DNA of 64,000 bases from Planococcus citri (lineage: Eukaryota; Arthropoda; Insecta; Hemiptera; Pseudococcidae). The notes under the pieces are model-generated. The model did not search any database. It was not told the origin of the DNA and worked only from the letters and a program-made list of their open reading frames with translations. Position 1 is the stretch's first letter. Each line of letters starts with the position of its first letter. A program made the translations under genes and the position numbers. The DNA lies in assembly GCF_950023065.1 (NCBI RefSeq), contig NC_088677.1, positions 81,493,469 through 81,557,468 on the forward strand, given 5' to 3'. Of this stretch, positions 10,871-23,409 are shown in pieces.

Positions 10871-12600
10871 CTTAGCCATTTTGTTGGAAAGAAACATTTT
10901 TTTCAATTTTTAAAAACACAAAATCTATTGACAATTTTAGCAGGAAGCAGAAATTTTTGGCAATCATTGGCAAAAGCGACAAGACGTATAACAAACTTTC
11001 AAAATGCAAAAACAGGACTTTTGGCAGGCCATTTTTCAAACAATTTATAACTTCATTTGGGGGGGGAGGGGGTGAGCAAGAGATGTCAATACTTTACACA
11101 TCAGTTATTCATTTTCATTTTTTCAGTTTTTATGCACATTTTTCTGATAAAAATTTGCTAGATTTGAAAATTTTTTCTAAAAATCCTATCCATTTTGCCA
11201 TTAATTTTTTGCAATCTTGCCAAAAAAAAACATCTACATCTTTCCCACGCATTATCGATTTTAATGAATTTGAATTCGAAATTTTTCAAGCCTTGAAATA
11301 AAGATGCTCCATACTCACGGCTCCCTTCCTCCTACCATCATTGATCTGGATAATCTTCCTTTGGCATTATTTTACTTGTTAGTCCTTTTGAAATATTAGA
11401 TAGATAACTTAACCTAGATAAATGTCTTTTAAATTATTCGCGATATCAAATTATTATCAGTCTACTAATCGGTGTTTTATTTTGTTTCTTTGTTCCAGGT
11501 GAGTACAAATTTCTACCATGAAGTACTATGCTACGTAAATGAATAATGTATTAATGATATTACGTACGTAAGTCGTTGTTCAATTGTTTATCATTTATGC
11601 ATTTACCTATCTATTGTCGATAGGTAATTTAGCTCTAAGCCATCTTGGTGCTTGCTAAACCAACCCCTGTTGACTACCAACCTGTTCAAATTATGACCCA
11701 ATCTTTTGTTATTTTTAATCGAATGTTCGTCCATTTATGAGATCGATTCCACGATTATTTTTCCTGGGGTTATTTTCTTTATGGGGCTTTTAAATAATTT
11801 CAAGTATTTACTTATGTTGTCAATTTTTTTTATTCCTACACAAATTTCGTTGGGTCGTCATTATACAAGTTTTCATCCATGTTGCTCATTTCTACAGCCA
11901 TTACATTTCAGCTTCTTGAATGTTGAGCGAAAATCTACCGAGCAAAATATATTGTCGGTTTTTCACCTTGACCATTCAACAGATGTTGTGCACTCGGATG
12001 GTATTTTGCTATCATAGATATCTACGTAAATGTATCTAACAGTATACAGTACACATTACATGTACGCCAAGTTGCCCAGATATCTACATATTAATATAAC
12101 TACCCCTTTTACAAAACAACCAAATTCGTAATCACTCAGCGGAACCATTGCGGATGTATACTTCCTACGAAAATTATAATCATCACTTTATTCGTACTTT
12201 CAGAAACGATTACGTTCATGTGGCTACTGGCTACAATGAATGAGTCATATGCTCATATGTGTTTGTATCGTAAATGAAATGGTAAGGAGAGGGGGGAGTA
12301 AATAGTACACTTTGGTTCGGATAAGTACTTCATTTTATCGGTTGTGTCTAATTAATTTACCTATTTTAACAATAGGCCTTTATGAGTGTTGATTATAAAC
12401 TCGGTGCATAGCTGAAGAAAAACGTAATTTATTTTTCAAGATATAGCACGTGCGTTGAAATGAGAAGTAGACCTGGGTGAAAATGATACATATTCGTTTC
12501 CTTTTTTAGTTTTAATGGTGTATCAAAATGTTCTTAATTGTATTAAGGTTGCTTTTTATGTTGAAGTTTTGCATTTTTGAGCTCCAATTTCCCCTTACAA
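10871..12600. other. Mostly unique sequence, intron-like
   Basis: Up to about 11300 it is AT-rich with no clear repeat. From 11300 to 12600 it looks unique and non-coding. The only striking signal is the splice-like element at 11463-11506, listed separately. The 103-residue frame at 11706-12017 has no recognisable motif and poor codon character, so it is not called. Confidence 0.4.
11463..11506 (+). other. Candidate recursive (zero-length exon) splice site
   Basis: The elements in order are a branch-point-like TACTAATC (11463), a pyrimidine-rich tract (TTTGTTTCTTTGTTCCAG, ending at 11498), and directly after it a 5' splice site GTGAGT. A 3' splice site immediately followed by a 5' splice site is the hallmark of ratcheting points in long insect introns. 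It could also be a short exon ending at a later donor such as GTAAAT. No partner exons are proven. Confidence 0.45.
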
Positions 12601-13480
12601 GAGGTGGAATTTTATTTTTTTAAAATAATTCCTTACTTCTATCTCTCCCTGATTCCAAAAAAGTGGTGACAAGAGCCCCTTCCTTCGATGAAAATATTTT
12701 TCAAAAATGAGAAAATTAAATTCATCCAGAAAATTTATATTTCTGCATCAGAATTCTTTGAAAATATAATTCTTATGTCAAGAATGAACCAACTTCGATC
12801 CACAATCACAATACTACTTTGGTGACCTTACATAGAGCCCCAAAGTTGTAAAAATTTGAAAAAAAAATAGAATAGATCAAATTTTCTAATTTTTGTTTGG
12901 AAATTTCTCACATTTGAACATAATTTTTTAAAGTAACCCCCACTTTGAGAAAAAACTTCCCTCGGTGCTCCGAACAATGTTGTACTCCTTGAGGGGAGGG
13001 GGAGAATGTTCAAAATTAAAAATTGAAGTATCTGAACGTTTTTTGAAAAATGTTCTGTTTCTGATCAATTTTTTTTTGAATATAAACCCAAATTCAAGCA
13101 GAAACTTCTCCACCTAAAATAATGATATGCTTCTTAAAAGTTTTCCAAGTTGAGAAAAATCGAAAAATATATATATAATTACAAATAAAATGAGGAGAAT
13201 TCTTTCAGGTGACCACCTTTTTAAAGAAAAAATCTTGCTCGGTTTCCGAAACAATGTAGACCTTCGTATACCAATGGCTCGATCCCTAAATTCAAAAAAA
13301 AAATGATGAATCTACTTTTGGTAAAAAAAACCTTCTGAATAAGCCCCCTTTTCGAGAAAAAACTTCCCTCGATCTCGCAATCATTGTTGATCCTCTTACA
13401 TAAAACAGACTGTCAAAATTAAGAAAAAGTAAAATATGAAATGAAAAAAAATGGAGTGAATTTTTTAAAATGACATTATC
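12600..13480. repeat. Degenerate repeat with 'ACTTCCCTCG' blocks
   Basis: The block 'AAAAACTTCCCTCG' followed by a CAATGTTG-like word recurs near 12950 and 13365, with a more diverged copy near 13220. AT-rich spacers separate them. No gene is visible. Confidence 0.4.
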
Positions 13481-13499
13481 TGTGTTGAAAATAATTTAC

Positions 13500-14120
13500 G
13501 AAAGTACTCAGGTTTTCATTTTCTCGCAGTTGAAAATTATTGCAGATGTCTCGCTTTTTCCAAAAATTGCCCAAAAATCTCGCTTTGTTGGCAAGAAAAA
13601 TTTCAAAAAGCCTTGATTTTTTTGCAGGAATTGTCAAAGTCTTGCTTACTGTCAACATTTCCCGAAAAAATGTAACTTTTTTAATACCAAAAAGTTGCAA
13701 GAAAGCCTCACTTTTTTACAAGTGTAATTTCCAAAGTCTTACTTTTTGCCAAAAATAATCACATTTTTATTTCAACTCACAATTAAAAATTGCGAATGTT
13801 GAACTGTCTCATTTTTCCAAAAATTGCCCAAAAGTCTCGCTATTTTGGTAACAAAAATAATGCCAAAAAATTTTTGTCAACATATCTCAAAAAAATATCA
13901 ATTTCCTTAGGTACCAAAAAGTTGCAAAAAAGTCTCATTTTTTGCCAAAAATTGATAAAGATTTTCGATTTTTTCCATATTGCCCCAAAAAAATCTTACT
14001 TTTTTTTCAAGAACGACAAAAATTGCAAAAAATTGACTTTTTTGCTAAAAATGACTACAAATTGTCGCTTTAAGCAGAAAACTTTCAAACCTATCAATTT
14101 TTACGATGTATATTGCTAAA
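13500..14120. repeat. CAAAAATTG simple-word repeat
   Basis: Words such as CCAAAAATTGCC, AAAGTCTTGC and TTTTTTGC are strung together at irregular 40-70-base spacing. The composition is the same as in the LDAH third intron (18.0-21.6 kb). Frames on both strands are by-products. Confidence 0.7.
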
Positions 14121-14474
14121 AAGCCATTTTATTACATTTTTTTTTTTGAAACCTATGACTTTTCTTGTGATTTTTTCTGCACTTTAAGATGTTTTGCTCA
14201 CGTCTTGTGACGTTTTTGATTGTTTTTTTTTGAACTTTTTTGGTTAATAAATTCGGAGAAAAACTTGAACTGAAAAGAGCAAAACTAATGTTTGATGGTA
14301 GTTCATTTTTTCCAATAAAATAAATTTCCAAATTAAAAACTGAAAATTGAAAACTGAAACTTAAATGCAAAAATTTTGCCATCACTGTCTAGAGTTACTT
14401 TTTTTGGGGCCTTGGGAGGGGGGGGGGATTGAGCATATACGAGCCCTGGCTCAGTAACAATTTCTTCATTTAAG
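14121..14474. other. AT-rich spacer, nothing recognised
   Basis: Low-complexity sequence with a run of G near 14418. The minus-strand 89-residue frame has no motif. No feature could be supported. Confidence 0.4.
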
Positions 14475-16095
14475 TAACAAAAATCCCAATTTCATTGCTT
14501 GAAAAAAAAAATTGTCGAGGAATTATTTTCAAAATTCTTTATTTCAGAAAAAAATTTCAATTTTATTGCTCAAAACACTCGACAAGTTCTTGCGAAATTA
14601 TTTTTTCATGATTCTTCATTTCCAAAAAAAAAATTACCGAGGAATTATTTTCAAAATTTTTCAAGTATTTTGAAAAAAATCTCAATTTTTTGCTCAAAAA
14701 GTTCGTCAAGGTCTTAAGAAATTATTTTTTCAATGCTTTTCAAAATAAATTCCAATTTTATTGCTCAAAATATTCGTCAAGATCTTAAGAAATTAGAAAT
14801 TACTTTTTCAATGCTTTATTTTGAAAAAAAAATCCCAATTTTATTGCTCCCAGGATCTTGAGAAATTATCTCTTCAGAATTGTTTAGCCTATTTTCGAAG
14901 TAGAAAATCCCAATTTTATTGCTCAAAAAGTTCATCAAGATCGTAAGAAATTATTTTTTCAACATTCTTCAAAAAATTCGCCAAGCTATCTTAAGAAATA
15001 ATTTTTTCAATTCTTTATTTCGAAAAAAAATCCCAATTTTATTGCTCATAGAATCTTGAGAAAATTGTTTATTTTCAAAATAGAAAATCCCAATTTTATT
15101 GCTCAAAAAGTTCGTCAAGATCTTAAGAAATTATTTTTTCAAGATTCTTCAAAAAATTCGCCAAGCTATCTTAAGATATTATTTTTTCAATGCTTTATTT
15201 CGAATAAAAAATCCCAATTATATCGCTCACTCACAGGATTTGAGAAATTATTTTTCCAAAATTGTTCATTTTCAAAAAAAAAATCCCAATTTTATTGCTC
15301 AAAAAATTCGTCAAGATCTTGAGAAATTATTTTTTCAAAATTCTTCAAAAAATTCGCCAAGCTATATCTTGAGAAATTATTTTTTCAATGCTTTATTTCG
15401 AAAAAAAATCTCAATTTTATTGCTCACAGGATCTTGAGAAATTATTTTTTCATAATTATTTATTTTCAAAATAGAAAATCCCAATTTTATTGTTCAAAAA
15501 GTTCGTCAAGATCTTAAGAAATTATTTTTTCAAGATTCTTCAAAAAATTCGCCAAGCTATCTTAAGAAATTATTTTTTCAATGCTTTATTTCGAAAAAAA
15601 TCCCAATTTTATTGCTCAAAAAATTTGACAGGATCTTGAGAAATTATTTTTTCAAAATTGTTTATTTTCAAAAAAGAAACTCCCAATTTTATTGCTCAAA
15701 ATATTCGTCAAGAATCAAGATCTTGAAAAATTATTTTTTCAATGCTTTATTTCGAAAAAAAATCCCAATTTTATTGTTCACAGGATCTTGAGAAATTATT
15801 ATTTCAAAATTGTTTATTTTTTTTCAAAATAGAAAATCCCAATTTTATTGCTCAAAAGTCAAAATATTCGTCAAGATCTTACAAAATTATTTTTTCAATG
15901 CTTTATTTCGAGAAAAAAATCTCAATTTTATTGCTCACAGGATCTTGAGAAATTATTTTTTCAAAATTGTTTATTTTCAAAATAGAAAATCCCAATTTTA
16001 TTGCTCAAAATATTCGTCAAGATCTTACGAAATTATCTTTTCAAAATTATTCTTCAAAAAATTCGCCAAGATCTCAAAAAACTATTTTCCAAGTA
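14475..16095. repeat. Tandem array with 'CAATTTTATTGCTCA' and 'AAGATCTTGAGAAATTA'
   Basis: The block 'CCCAATTTTATTGCTCA' recurs about 18 times between 14488 and 15995, alternating with 'GTCAAGATCTTAAGAAATTA' and 'TTCAAAAAATTCGCCAAGC'. Sub-units of roughly 70-125 bases combine into a larger irregular unit. Frames of up to 155 residues read through the array, but their repeating peptide (NPNFIAQK, NYFF) is simply the translated repeat. The array stops abruptly about 840 bases before the LDAH start codon. Confidence 0.9.
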
Positions 16096-16937
16096 CCTTC
16101 GTACAAAATCGTCGAAAACGCCCGAACGTAGCCGAACGAAGTTGCTCATTATGTAATTTAGTCGCTTTCGCTTCGCCGATGTGTTTAGCTGGTTTATCAA
16201 GTTGGTTCGATGATTTTATCGAACTGAAACAGTATTATTCGGTAATTATTACTAATTATTTCGAAATTAACTCGTAGAAATGTAAAAAAACAGAAACATA
16301 ATACTCTTAATGTGATAAATTACGAGCTACGTGAATAAAAATACATAAGTACAGCAGAACGTCCCAAGTTAAGACTTGAAAGTTCAGTTTATTGTTTTGA
16401 ATCCGGTGACATTTTGAGCTACAGAATATCGTTAATTCATTCCGTTTTACGTTCGTTTTCGAGATAATATCGTTGAAAATTTAATTCCAAGTAAGTATAC
16501 AGTGGTTCTAATATATCTCATGTATTATAAATTAAAATACAGTTGGTTGAAAGCCATCGAGAAACGATGGTATTTTGCTTAGTGCTGTACTTGGAGTAGT
16601 TCGAGTTCGAATTGGTTCATCATCATCGTTCATCAGTCATGTAAATTTCATCGAGTATAATTATGCGTAGTCATGGTTACTAAAACGATAGCTAAAGTGT
16701 ACTCATTGCTATAAGTGTATTTGAACACGAAATATGTACATATGTATTGTAAGTTGGAAATTCGTGGCTCTTGTGCGACCAGTGGAATTTTCATGATCGA
16801 TGATAACCGAACGTGAAACGATTCGTAGAGCTTATTTTTAGTTAAAAACTGTGTAATATAATTTACTTATCAGTGCACTTTAATTAGTTTCAGTATCAGC
16901 TCGCTGTTATCTTGTTAGTGAATCACCCTGTGGGAAA
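16096..16937 (+). promoter_or_regulatory. LDAH upstream region with probable untranslated exon
   Basis: The sequence becomes unique directly after the tandem array. A consensus donor GTAAGT follows TTAATTCCAA at about 16493. An acceptor (TAGTTTCAG) ends at 16893, 44 bases before the start codon. Together they suggest a 5' untranslated exon ending near 16492 and an intron of about 400 bases. The TSS is not resolved and no clear TATA box was found. Confidence 0.4.
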
Positions 16938-19900
16938 ATGTACAAAGAAAACTGGTCCATAGTCGAAGACGTTCCGACGAGAATTCTAACTTGGGGCGCT
17001 GATCTGGATGAATTGAAGTCCAACAAAGACAAATACACCGAGATGATTTTCGTAATCACCGGAAATCCTGGAATAGCCGACTTCTATATCGAATTCTTGA
17101 ACAAACTACACGAACTAGTTCAGATACCAATTTGGGTAATTTCACATGCAGGTGAGTTCGCCTGTTGATCTTGTCTCTAGCTAGATAGATACACATAAAT
17201 GATAAATTGAATTACATATATTTTTGTTGCTTTAATTTTCGCAGGTCACGAAATACCTGAAAATATAGAAGCTGTGTACGGTACTCGAAAAGACGAGTTT
17301 GGCCAACGAATGTACGATCTCCAGCAGCAGATTGACCATAAAGCTGCAGCTATTCGGAATCTGGTACCGAAGGATTGTAAACTATACATAATCGGTCATT
17401 CGATGGGAGCTAAGGTAGCTCTAGAGCTGGTCAAAACTCCAGAGCTGGAGAAAAGGATAGAGAAGTGTTACATGTTGTTTCCTACGGTCGAGCATATCGG
17501 TAGAACTCCGAATGCTGCTTTTATCAAACCGTTTATCAAGTATTTCGGAACTGTGGTGATATTTTTGTCTTGGGTAAGATTGGAATTCTAGTCGAAGGGT
17601 TGTGGTATTTGATGCGATGATGTGAATTATTTAATCGATGGATTTTGTTTTAGATATTTACGTTGTTTCCTGTCGCGTTGAAAAAAATTATGTTGAAATG
17701 CACGTTTACCTTAACGCACGGTGCTGCGAACTCGTGTACTGTTAGTGGAGGAATGAAACTTATTCAGCCTGCGGTGTTGAGGAATATTTTCCATTTGACC
17801 AAGGATGAAATGATTGAGATCAAGGATCTCGACGTCGAAGTAATTTAAACACGATGATTTATTGAATTATTGATGATATTATGATGATAATGGTAGTCTA
17901 CAGTTCGGTTGGAAGTAGCTAAATTGGAAAATTTCGAGAATTGAAACCAGCTGTGAATTTGTAGGCATCATTAGTGATCTTCGAAATGTGCTAAAAATAC
18001 CGAAAAATCTCGTATTCTGTCCCAATTGCGAATTAGTCTCATTTCTTGTTGGAAATTGTCGTTTTTTTGTCCAGAATTTTAAAAAATATTGATTGTTTTT
18101 TCTCGAAATTTCTCAAAAATCTTGTGTTGCTTTTTTTTGCCAAGAAATTTGAAAAATTCTCGATCTTTAATCGAAATATTCGAAAAAAATCCTCGTTTGA
18201 AAAAGTATCATTTTTTCTCCAGTAAATGCCAAAAAAAATTCTGATTTGGGATGAAATTGTTAGTCTTGCATTTTGTCAAAAGATGTCTAAAAATTCTGGA
18301 TTTTTCAAAAATTAATAAAAATTTTATATTTTAGCAAATTTGGTGAAAAATTTGTATATTTCAAGTCTTGCTTTTTTCCAAAAGTGGTCCAAAAGTCTGA
18401 CTGTATGCCAAAAATTGACAAAAATCTCATTTTTTTCAGTACCTAAAATTGCTAAAAATTGTGTTTGAAAAAAAAAAGAAATCCCCCAAAGTCTTGATTT
18501 TTTTCAAAAATGGTCCATAGGTCTTGCTCTGTGCCAAAAATTGGCATAAATTCCCGTTTTTTTGTTGGCAAAATTGCTAAACATCTTGTTTTTTTCAAAA
18601 AAAAATTCCTCAAAAGCTTTGGTTTCTTTGAAAAAATTGTCCAAAAATTTTACCTTTTGCGAAAAGTCCAATTTTTTAACAATAATTAAAGCATCTCTTC
18701 TTTACCTGAAGTTGCCCAAAAAAAATTATGTAATTGTCTTGTTTTTTTTCTCATCCAAAAACTGAAAAAAGCCCAACTTTTCAAAAATTATTTTCAAGTA
18801 GCATAATTTTTTTGCAAATGATTCCCAAAAATTACTGCTTTTTATGAACATTTTCAAATTCTTTCTTTTTATCAAAATTATCGAAGATTTTCAATTTTTT
18901 TTAAAAAATCATCTAAATCTGTGTCTTGCTTTTTTGCCAAAAATTGTCAAAATGTATCTAAAAAATCTTGTTTTTTGCTAATATTGTCAAAATCTGGCCT
19001 TCTGCAAAAACTGTTAAAAAATTTTCGCTTTTTTAGAGATTGACAAAAATATTAGTTTTTAGAAAAATTGCTAAAACGTATTTTTTTTCAAATTCTTAAG
19101 TCTTGTTTTTTTTTAATCGTTCAAAAATCTTGCTCTTTTCCAAAAATTGCCAAAAGTGCACCTTCATCTCGCTTTTTTAGCTGAAATTACCAAAAAAAAA
19201 AAAAAAAATACCGAAGTGTCTCGTTTTTTTTTTAACCTAAAAACTGAAAAAAGAGTTCAATTGTCAAGTAGTATAATTTTTTTGCTAATAATTCCCAAAA
19301 ATTAATGGTTCTTATTAAAATTATTTGTTATCAAAATGATTGAAGATTTAAAATTTTTTTTTCAAAAATCATCCAAATTTGTGTCTTGCTTTTTTGGCAG
19401 AAATTGCCAAAAAGTATCACTTTTTTGCCAATACAAGTAAAGTAATTCCTAAAAAATCTTGTTTTCTGCAAAAAATGTTCAAAAATTCTCGCTCTTTTAG
19501 AGATTGACAAAAATATTGTTTTTAGAATTTTAGAAAAATTGCTAAAACGAATTTTTTTTCAAATTCCAAAGTCTTAACTTTTTTTCAACAATTTTCCAAA
19601 AATCTTGCTCTTTGCCAAAAATTGTCAAAAGACCAACTTCATCTCGCTTTTTTAGTTGAAATTACCAAAAAACTGAAAAGAAGAGTTCAATTGTCAAGTA
19701 CTTAGTATAATTTTTTTGCCAATAATTCCCAAAAATTACTGTTTCTTATTAAAATTATTTTTGTTATCAAAATGATTGAAGATTTTTAATTTATATTTTT
19801 TCAAAAATCATCCAAATTTGTGTCTTGCTATTTTCAAGTAGCGTAATTTTTTTGCCAATGATTCCCAAAAATTACTGCTTTTTATAAAAATTATAAAATT

Positions 19901-22647
19901 CTTTCTTTTTATCAAAATTATTGAAGATTTTTTTTTTTTGTAATTCCTAAAAAGTCTTGTTTTTTGATAAAATTGTCAAAATCTTGTTTTCTGCAAAAAA
20001 TGTTCAAAAATCCTCGCTCTTTTAGAGATTGACAAAAATATTGTTTTTAGAAAAATTGCTAAAACGTAATTTTTTTTCAAATTCCAAAGTCTTGCTTTTT
20101 TTCAAAAATTTTCCAAAAATCTTGCTCTTTGCCAAAAATTGCCATTGCCAAAAGTCCAACTTCATCTCGCTTTTTTAGCTGAAATTACCAAAAAACTGAA
20201 AAAAGAGCTCAATTGTCAAGTAGTATATTTTTTTTGCCAATAATTCCCAAAAATTACTGCTTTTTATCAAAATTATTCTATACCATTATTATTGAAGATT
20301 TTCAATTTTTTTAAAAAAAAATCATCCAAATCTGTGTCTTGCTTTTTTGCCAAAAATTGTCAAAAAGTATAACTTTCTTGACAATACGAGTAATTCCTAA
20401 AAAGTCTGTTTTTTGATAAAATTGTCAAAATCTTGTTTTCTGCAAAAAATATTCAAAAATTCTCGCTCTTTTAGAGATTGACAAAAATATTGTTTTTAGA
20501 AAAATTGCTAAAACGTATTTTTTTTAAAAAAATTTTGAAGTTTTGTTTTTTTTTCAATTGTTCAAAAATCTTGCTCTTTACCAAATATTGTCAAAAGCCC
20601 AACTTTGTCTAGCTTTTTTAGCTGAAATTACAACAAAAAAAAAATGCAGAAGTGTCTCGGTTTTTTTTTATTTAAAAACTGAAAAAGATGAGTCCAACTT
20701 TGGAAATTAATTGTCAAGTAAAATAATTTTTTTGCCAATAATCAATAATTCCAAAAAATGACTGCTTTTTATTAAAATTATCAAATTTTTGCTTTTTTTT
20801 GACCTAAATTTTTGCTTTTTATTAAAATTGAGTGTTGAAGATTTTCAATTTTTTTTCCAAAAATTATCCAAATCTAAAAGTTATGTTTCTTTTCAAAATT
20901 TGAAAAAAAGTATCACATTTCTTGGAAAAAAATTCCAAAAAGTCTCGTTTTTTGCTCAAATTTAATTTCAAATATTCTCGCTATTTTAAAAATTGACAAA
21001 AATAGAGTTTTTAGAAAAAAAATTTTTTGCCAAGAAGTTTTTTTTTAAATTCTAAAAGTCTTGCTTTTTTCAAAAATTGTACAAAAATCTCGTTCTTTGC
21101 CAATAAAAATGCCAAAAATCCAACTTTTTAGCCGTTGAAAGGTTTCATGCTTTTCTATCTAAAACTGCAAAAAAAAAAAAACCAATAAAAATATAATATA
21201 CTTTTTTCTCATCTAAAAACTGAAAAAGGAGTCTTACTTTTCGAGAATAGATAATTGTTAATAAGTATAATTTTTTTGCCAATGATTCCCAAAAATTGAA
21301 ATTTGTCGAATTTTTGCTTTTTTAAAAATAATATTAGGTACCCACTTAAAAGATTTTTATTTTTTTCTCAAAAATTATCCAAATCTAAAAGTCTTGCTTT
21401 TTTGTCAAAAATTGTCAAAAATATTTTTTTCTCGCCAATAATAATTTATAAAAGAAAAAAAATTCCAAAAAGTCGTGTTTTTTGCTAAAATTGTCTAAGT
21501 TTTACTTTTTGTCAAAAATTATCACAAATTTCTTGTTTTTTTAATAAATTAATAAAATTTTGTCGTTTTTGTGCAAAAAAAACTCCAAGTCTCATTTTGA
21601 CCAGAAATAGCCAAAAAGTTCTTCCTTTTGTAAAAATGTCGAATTTTTAGGGGGGGGGGGGGGGTGATGTTTTCTGCATTGAAATATTTTCTTCATGTTT
21701 TGTAACTTTTTTTGGTTACTGTTTTGTTACTTTTGTTGAAGAAATTTTTTAAACAAAATTTGTGCATTGAAATTTTGAGAATTTTTTTAGTCATTATGAA
21801 AATTTCTAACCTAACCCTCCCCTCCCCTCCCCTCCCCTCCCCTCCCATCCCCCTTTAAATTCAAAAATGGCTCACTGAAACAGCTTTTTTGTGATTTTTA
21901 ATTCAAATCACTCAAATTGACCTTAATTTGAGAGAATGAAAAGTGTTCAGAATCGAAAAAAAAAATGAAAGTTTTTGTATTTTTATGGTTTATATTGAAA
22001 AATTTTTTCAAACGAAAGTTGTGCGTTGAAGCTTTGTGAACATATTTTGTGATCGGGAAAATTTTGATTCGAGTCCTTTTTCCTTTCCAGTTTTAAAAAT
22101 TAGGTCTCCAGAAAGCCTTTAGATTCAGTTTTTTGTGATTTTCATCAAAACTACGCGAAACTTGATCTCATTTAAGAGAATAAAATTTGTTCAAAAACTA
22201 AAAATAAACTTGAGAACCCTCCCATTGATTATTAATTGAAAAATAGTACAGACAATGCCTATATTTTTCCATTTGACTTTTTTCGTTCACCTACTTGAAA
22301 TTGTTCAATCGATGACCAACTTTTCGCTTTCGGATCATAGACTATGCTCCATTTAATTAATTAATTAATTCGGCGAGCACATCGACTATCGAATTATTTC
22401 GAAATATAATTACACTTACCGTTTAATTTTACAGAATTTACGAAAATTCCGCAACAAATTCAAATTCTACTACGGAACCACAGACGGTTGGAGTCCGCTT
22501 AAATTCTACGAACATCTGATCCAAGAGATCCCTGAAATGGACGCCGAAGTATGTTGCCAAGGTATCAAACACGCCTTCACCATCAAATCGGCTCATACGA
22601 TGTCAGAAATGATATCAAATTGGATCAAAGCTGCTATGGCCGAATAA
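16938..22647 (+). CDS. LDAH: Lipid droplet-associated hydrolase (LDAH / C2orf43 family)
   Basis: Four coding exons: 16938-17151, 17245-17573, 17654-17839 and 22435-22647. All have GT-AG borders with matching phases (1, 0, 0) and give 313 residues, close to the usual 300-325. The protein is an alpha/beta hydrolase. It shows the oxyanion-region motif TGNPG (residues 41-45), the nucleophile elbow GHSMG with Ser124, the acid Asp260 in YGTTDGW, and the base His289 in KHAF. The hydrophobic stretch around FGTVVIFLSW-IFTLFPVAL (about 172-190) fits the family's membrane-associating region. Family members sit on lipid droplets and affect neutral-lipid or sterol-ester turnover; activity is modest and debated. 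The start lies at the family's usual N-terminus (motif VPTRILTWG). Introns 1 and 2 are 93 and 80 bases. Intron 3 is 4.6 kb and filled with repeats. The triad is intact and the gene appears functional. Confidence 0.93.
17980..21650. repeat. Repeat-filled third intron of LDAH (CAAAAATTG words)
   Basis: A larger unit recurs near 18880, 19340, 19760, 20290, 20840 and 21350. It consists of 'GAAGATTTTCAATTTTTT', 'ATCATCCAAATCTGTGTCTTGCTT' (quoted here as the two blocks ATCATCCAAATC and TGTCTTGCTT), GCCAAAAATTG and TTAGAGATTGACAAAAATAT. Spacing is about 420-560 bases. No coding frame survives. The repeat lies entirely between LDAH exons 3 and 4. Confidence 0.85.
21649..21853. repeat. Poly-G run and CCCCT microsatellite in LDAH intron 3
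   Basis: About 15 G in a row at 21650-21664 and an uninterrupted (CCCCT)n tract at about 21815-21846. In single-stranded or RNA form the opposite strand, AGGGG repeated, could form G-quadruplexes. Confidence 0.85.
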
Positions 22648-23409
22648 GCAGCGAGAAGCTGGAAGTAAAACTCAAAAAGTTATTATTGTATCGGTCTTAG
22701 CCGCACCGGTGCGGTGGTCACACTGTTTGTATTTTGAAATATATAGGTATAGAGGTGCTCGTATTGTACTCAGTGATCGAATGTCTTAAAAAAGGGAAAT
22801 ACGAGTACGTAAGGCCAAAAATTAGCTTATATCTAGTGATGCTGTTTTCATATTACTCAACACTAATTCGGTGTATAAAATTGTTTTTTCCTCGTTTTTT
22901 ATGTCCTTTTTTATACTCAATATAGTTGTTTTTAGATGTTGAATTGTTGAGTTTTTTTTTAGAGTAAGTATTTGTGGTTTGAGAATGATATTGCGAAAAA
23001 AAATTCGTATTATTTTCAAATTTTAAGTCAACTGATTGATAAGAAAGTTTTGAAATCGTTCGTTTCAATTTTTTTTTTCACGATGAATTTCTAATACACG
23101 AATGTAAATTTTTCAAAAAGCAAGTTATTTTGTTAAAACCTCATAGAAGTAGTCGAACAATGAAATTCTAGTAAAATATTCTACATAAATAGTTTGTATT
23201 TTTCAATTATCTAACAAATACTGAGGAAGATACTAAGATTTTTACAAAAAGTGAATAAAACATGCCCAAAAATACGATATCTTGTAGTATAAATGAAGAA
23301 AATTATATGGTTAAAAAAATACTCATGAAATATCGTAATACGAAAATCGGAACTGTGATCAACGATATTATGTGTTACTTCTACATCTGATTTATATTCG
23401 TACTACTTC
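22648..23409. other. LDAH 3' untranslated/intergenic region between convergent genes
   Basis: This is 762 bases between the LDAH stop and the stop of the minus-strand gene. A possible polyadenylation signal AATAAA for LDAH is at about 23254. The segment 22857-22945 has a second copy at 24889-24990. Small frames on the minus strand are not supported. Confidence 0.5.

Noticed and set aside
15810..16277. 155-residue plus-strand frame upstream of LDAH
   Set aside because: Most of it is translated tandem repeat (NPNFIAQK/NYFF pattern) running out into unique DNA; no relation to LDAH.
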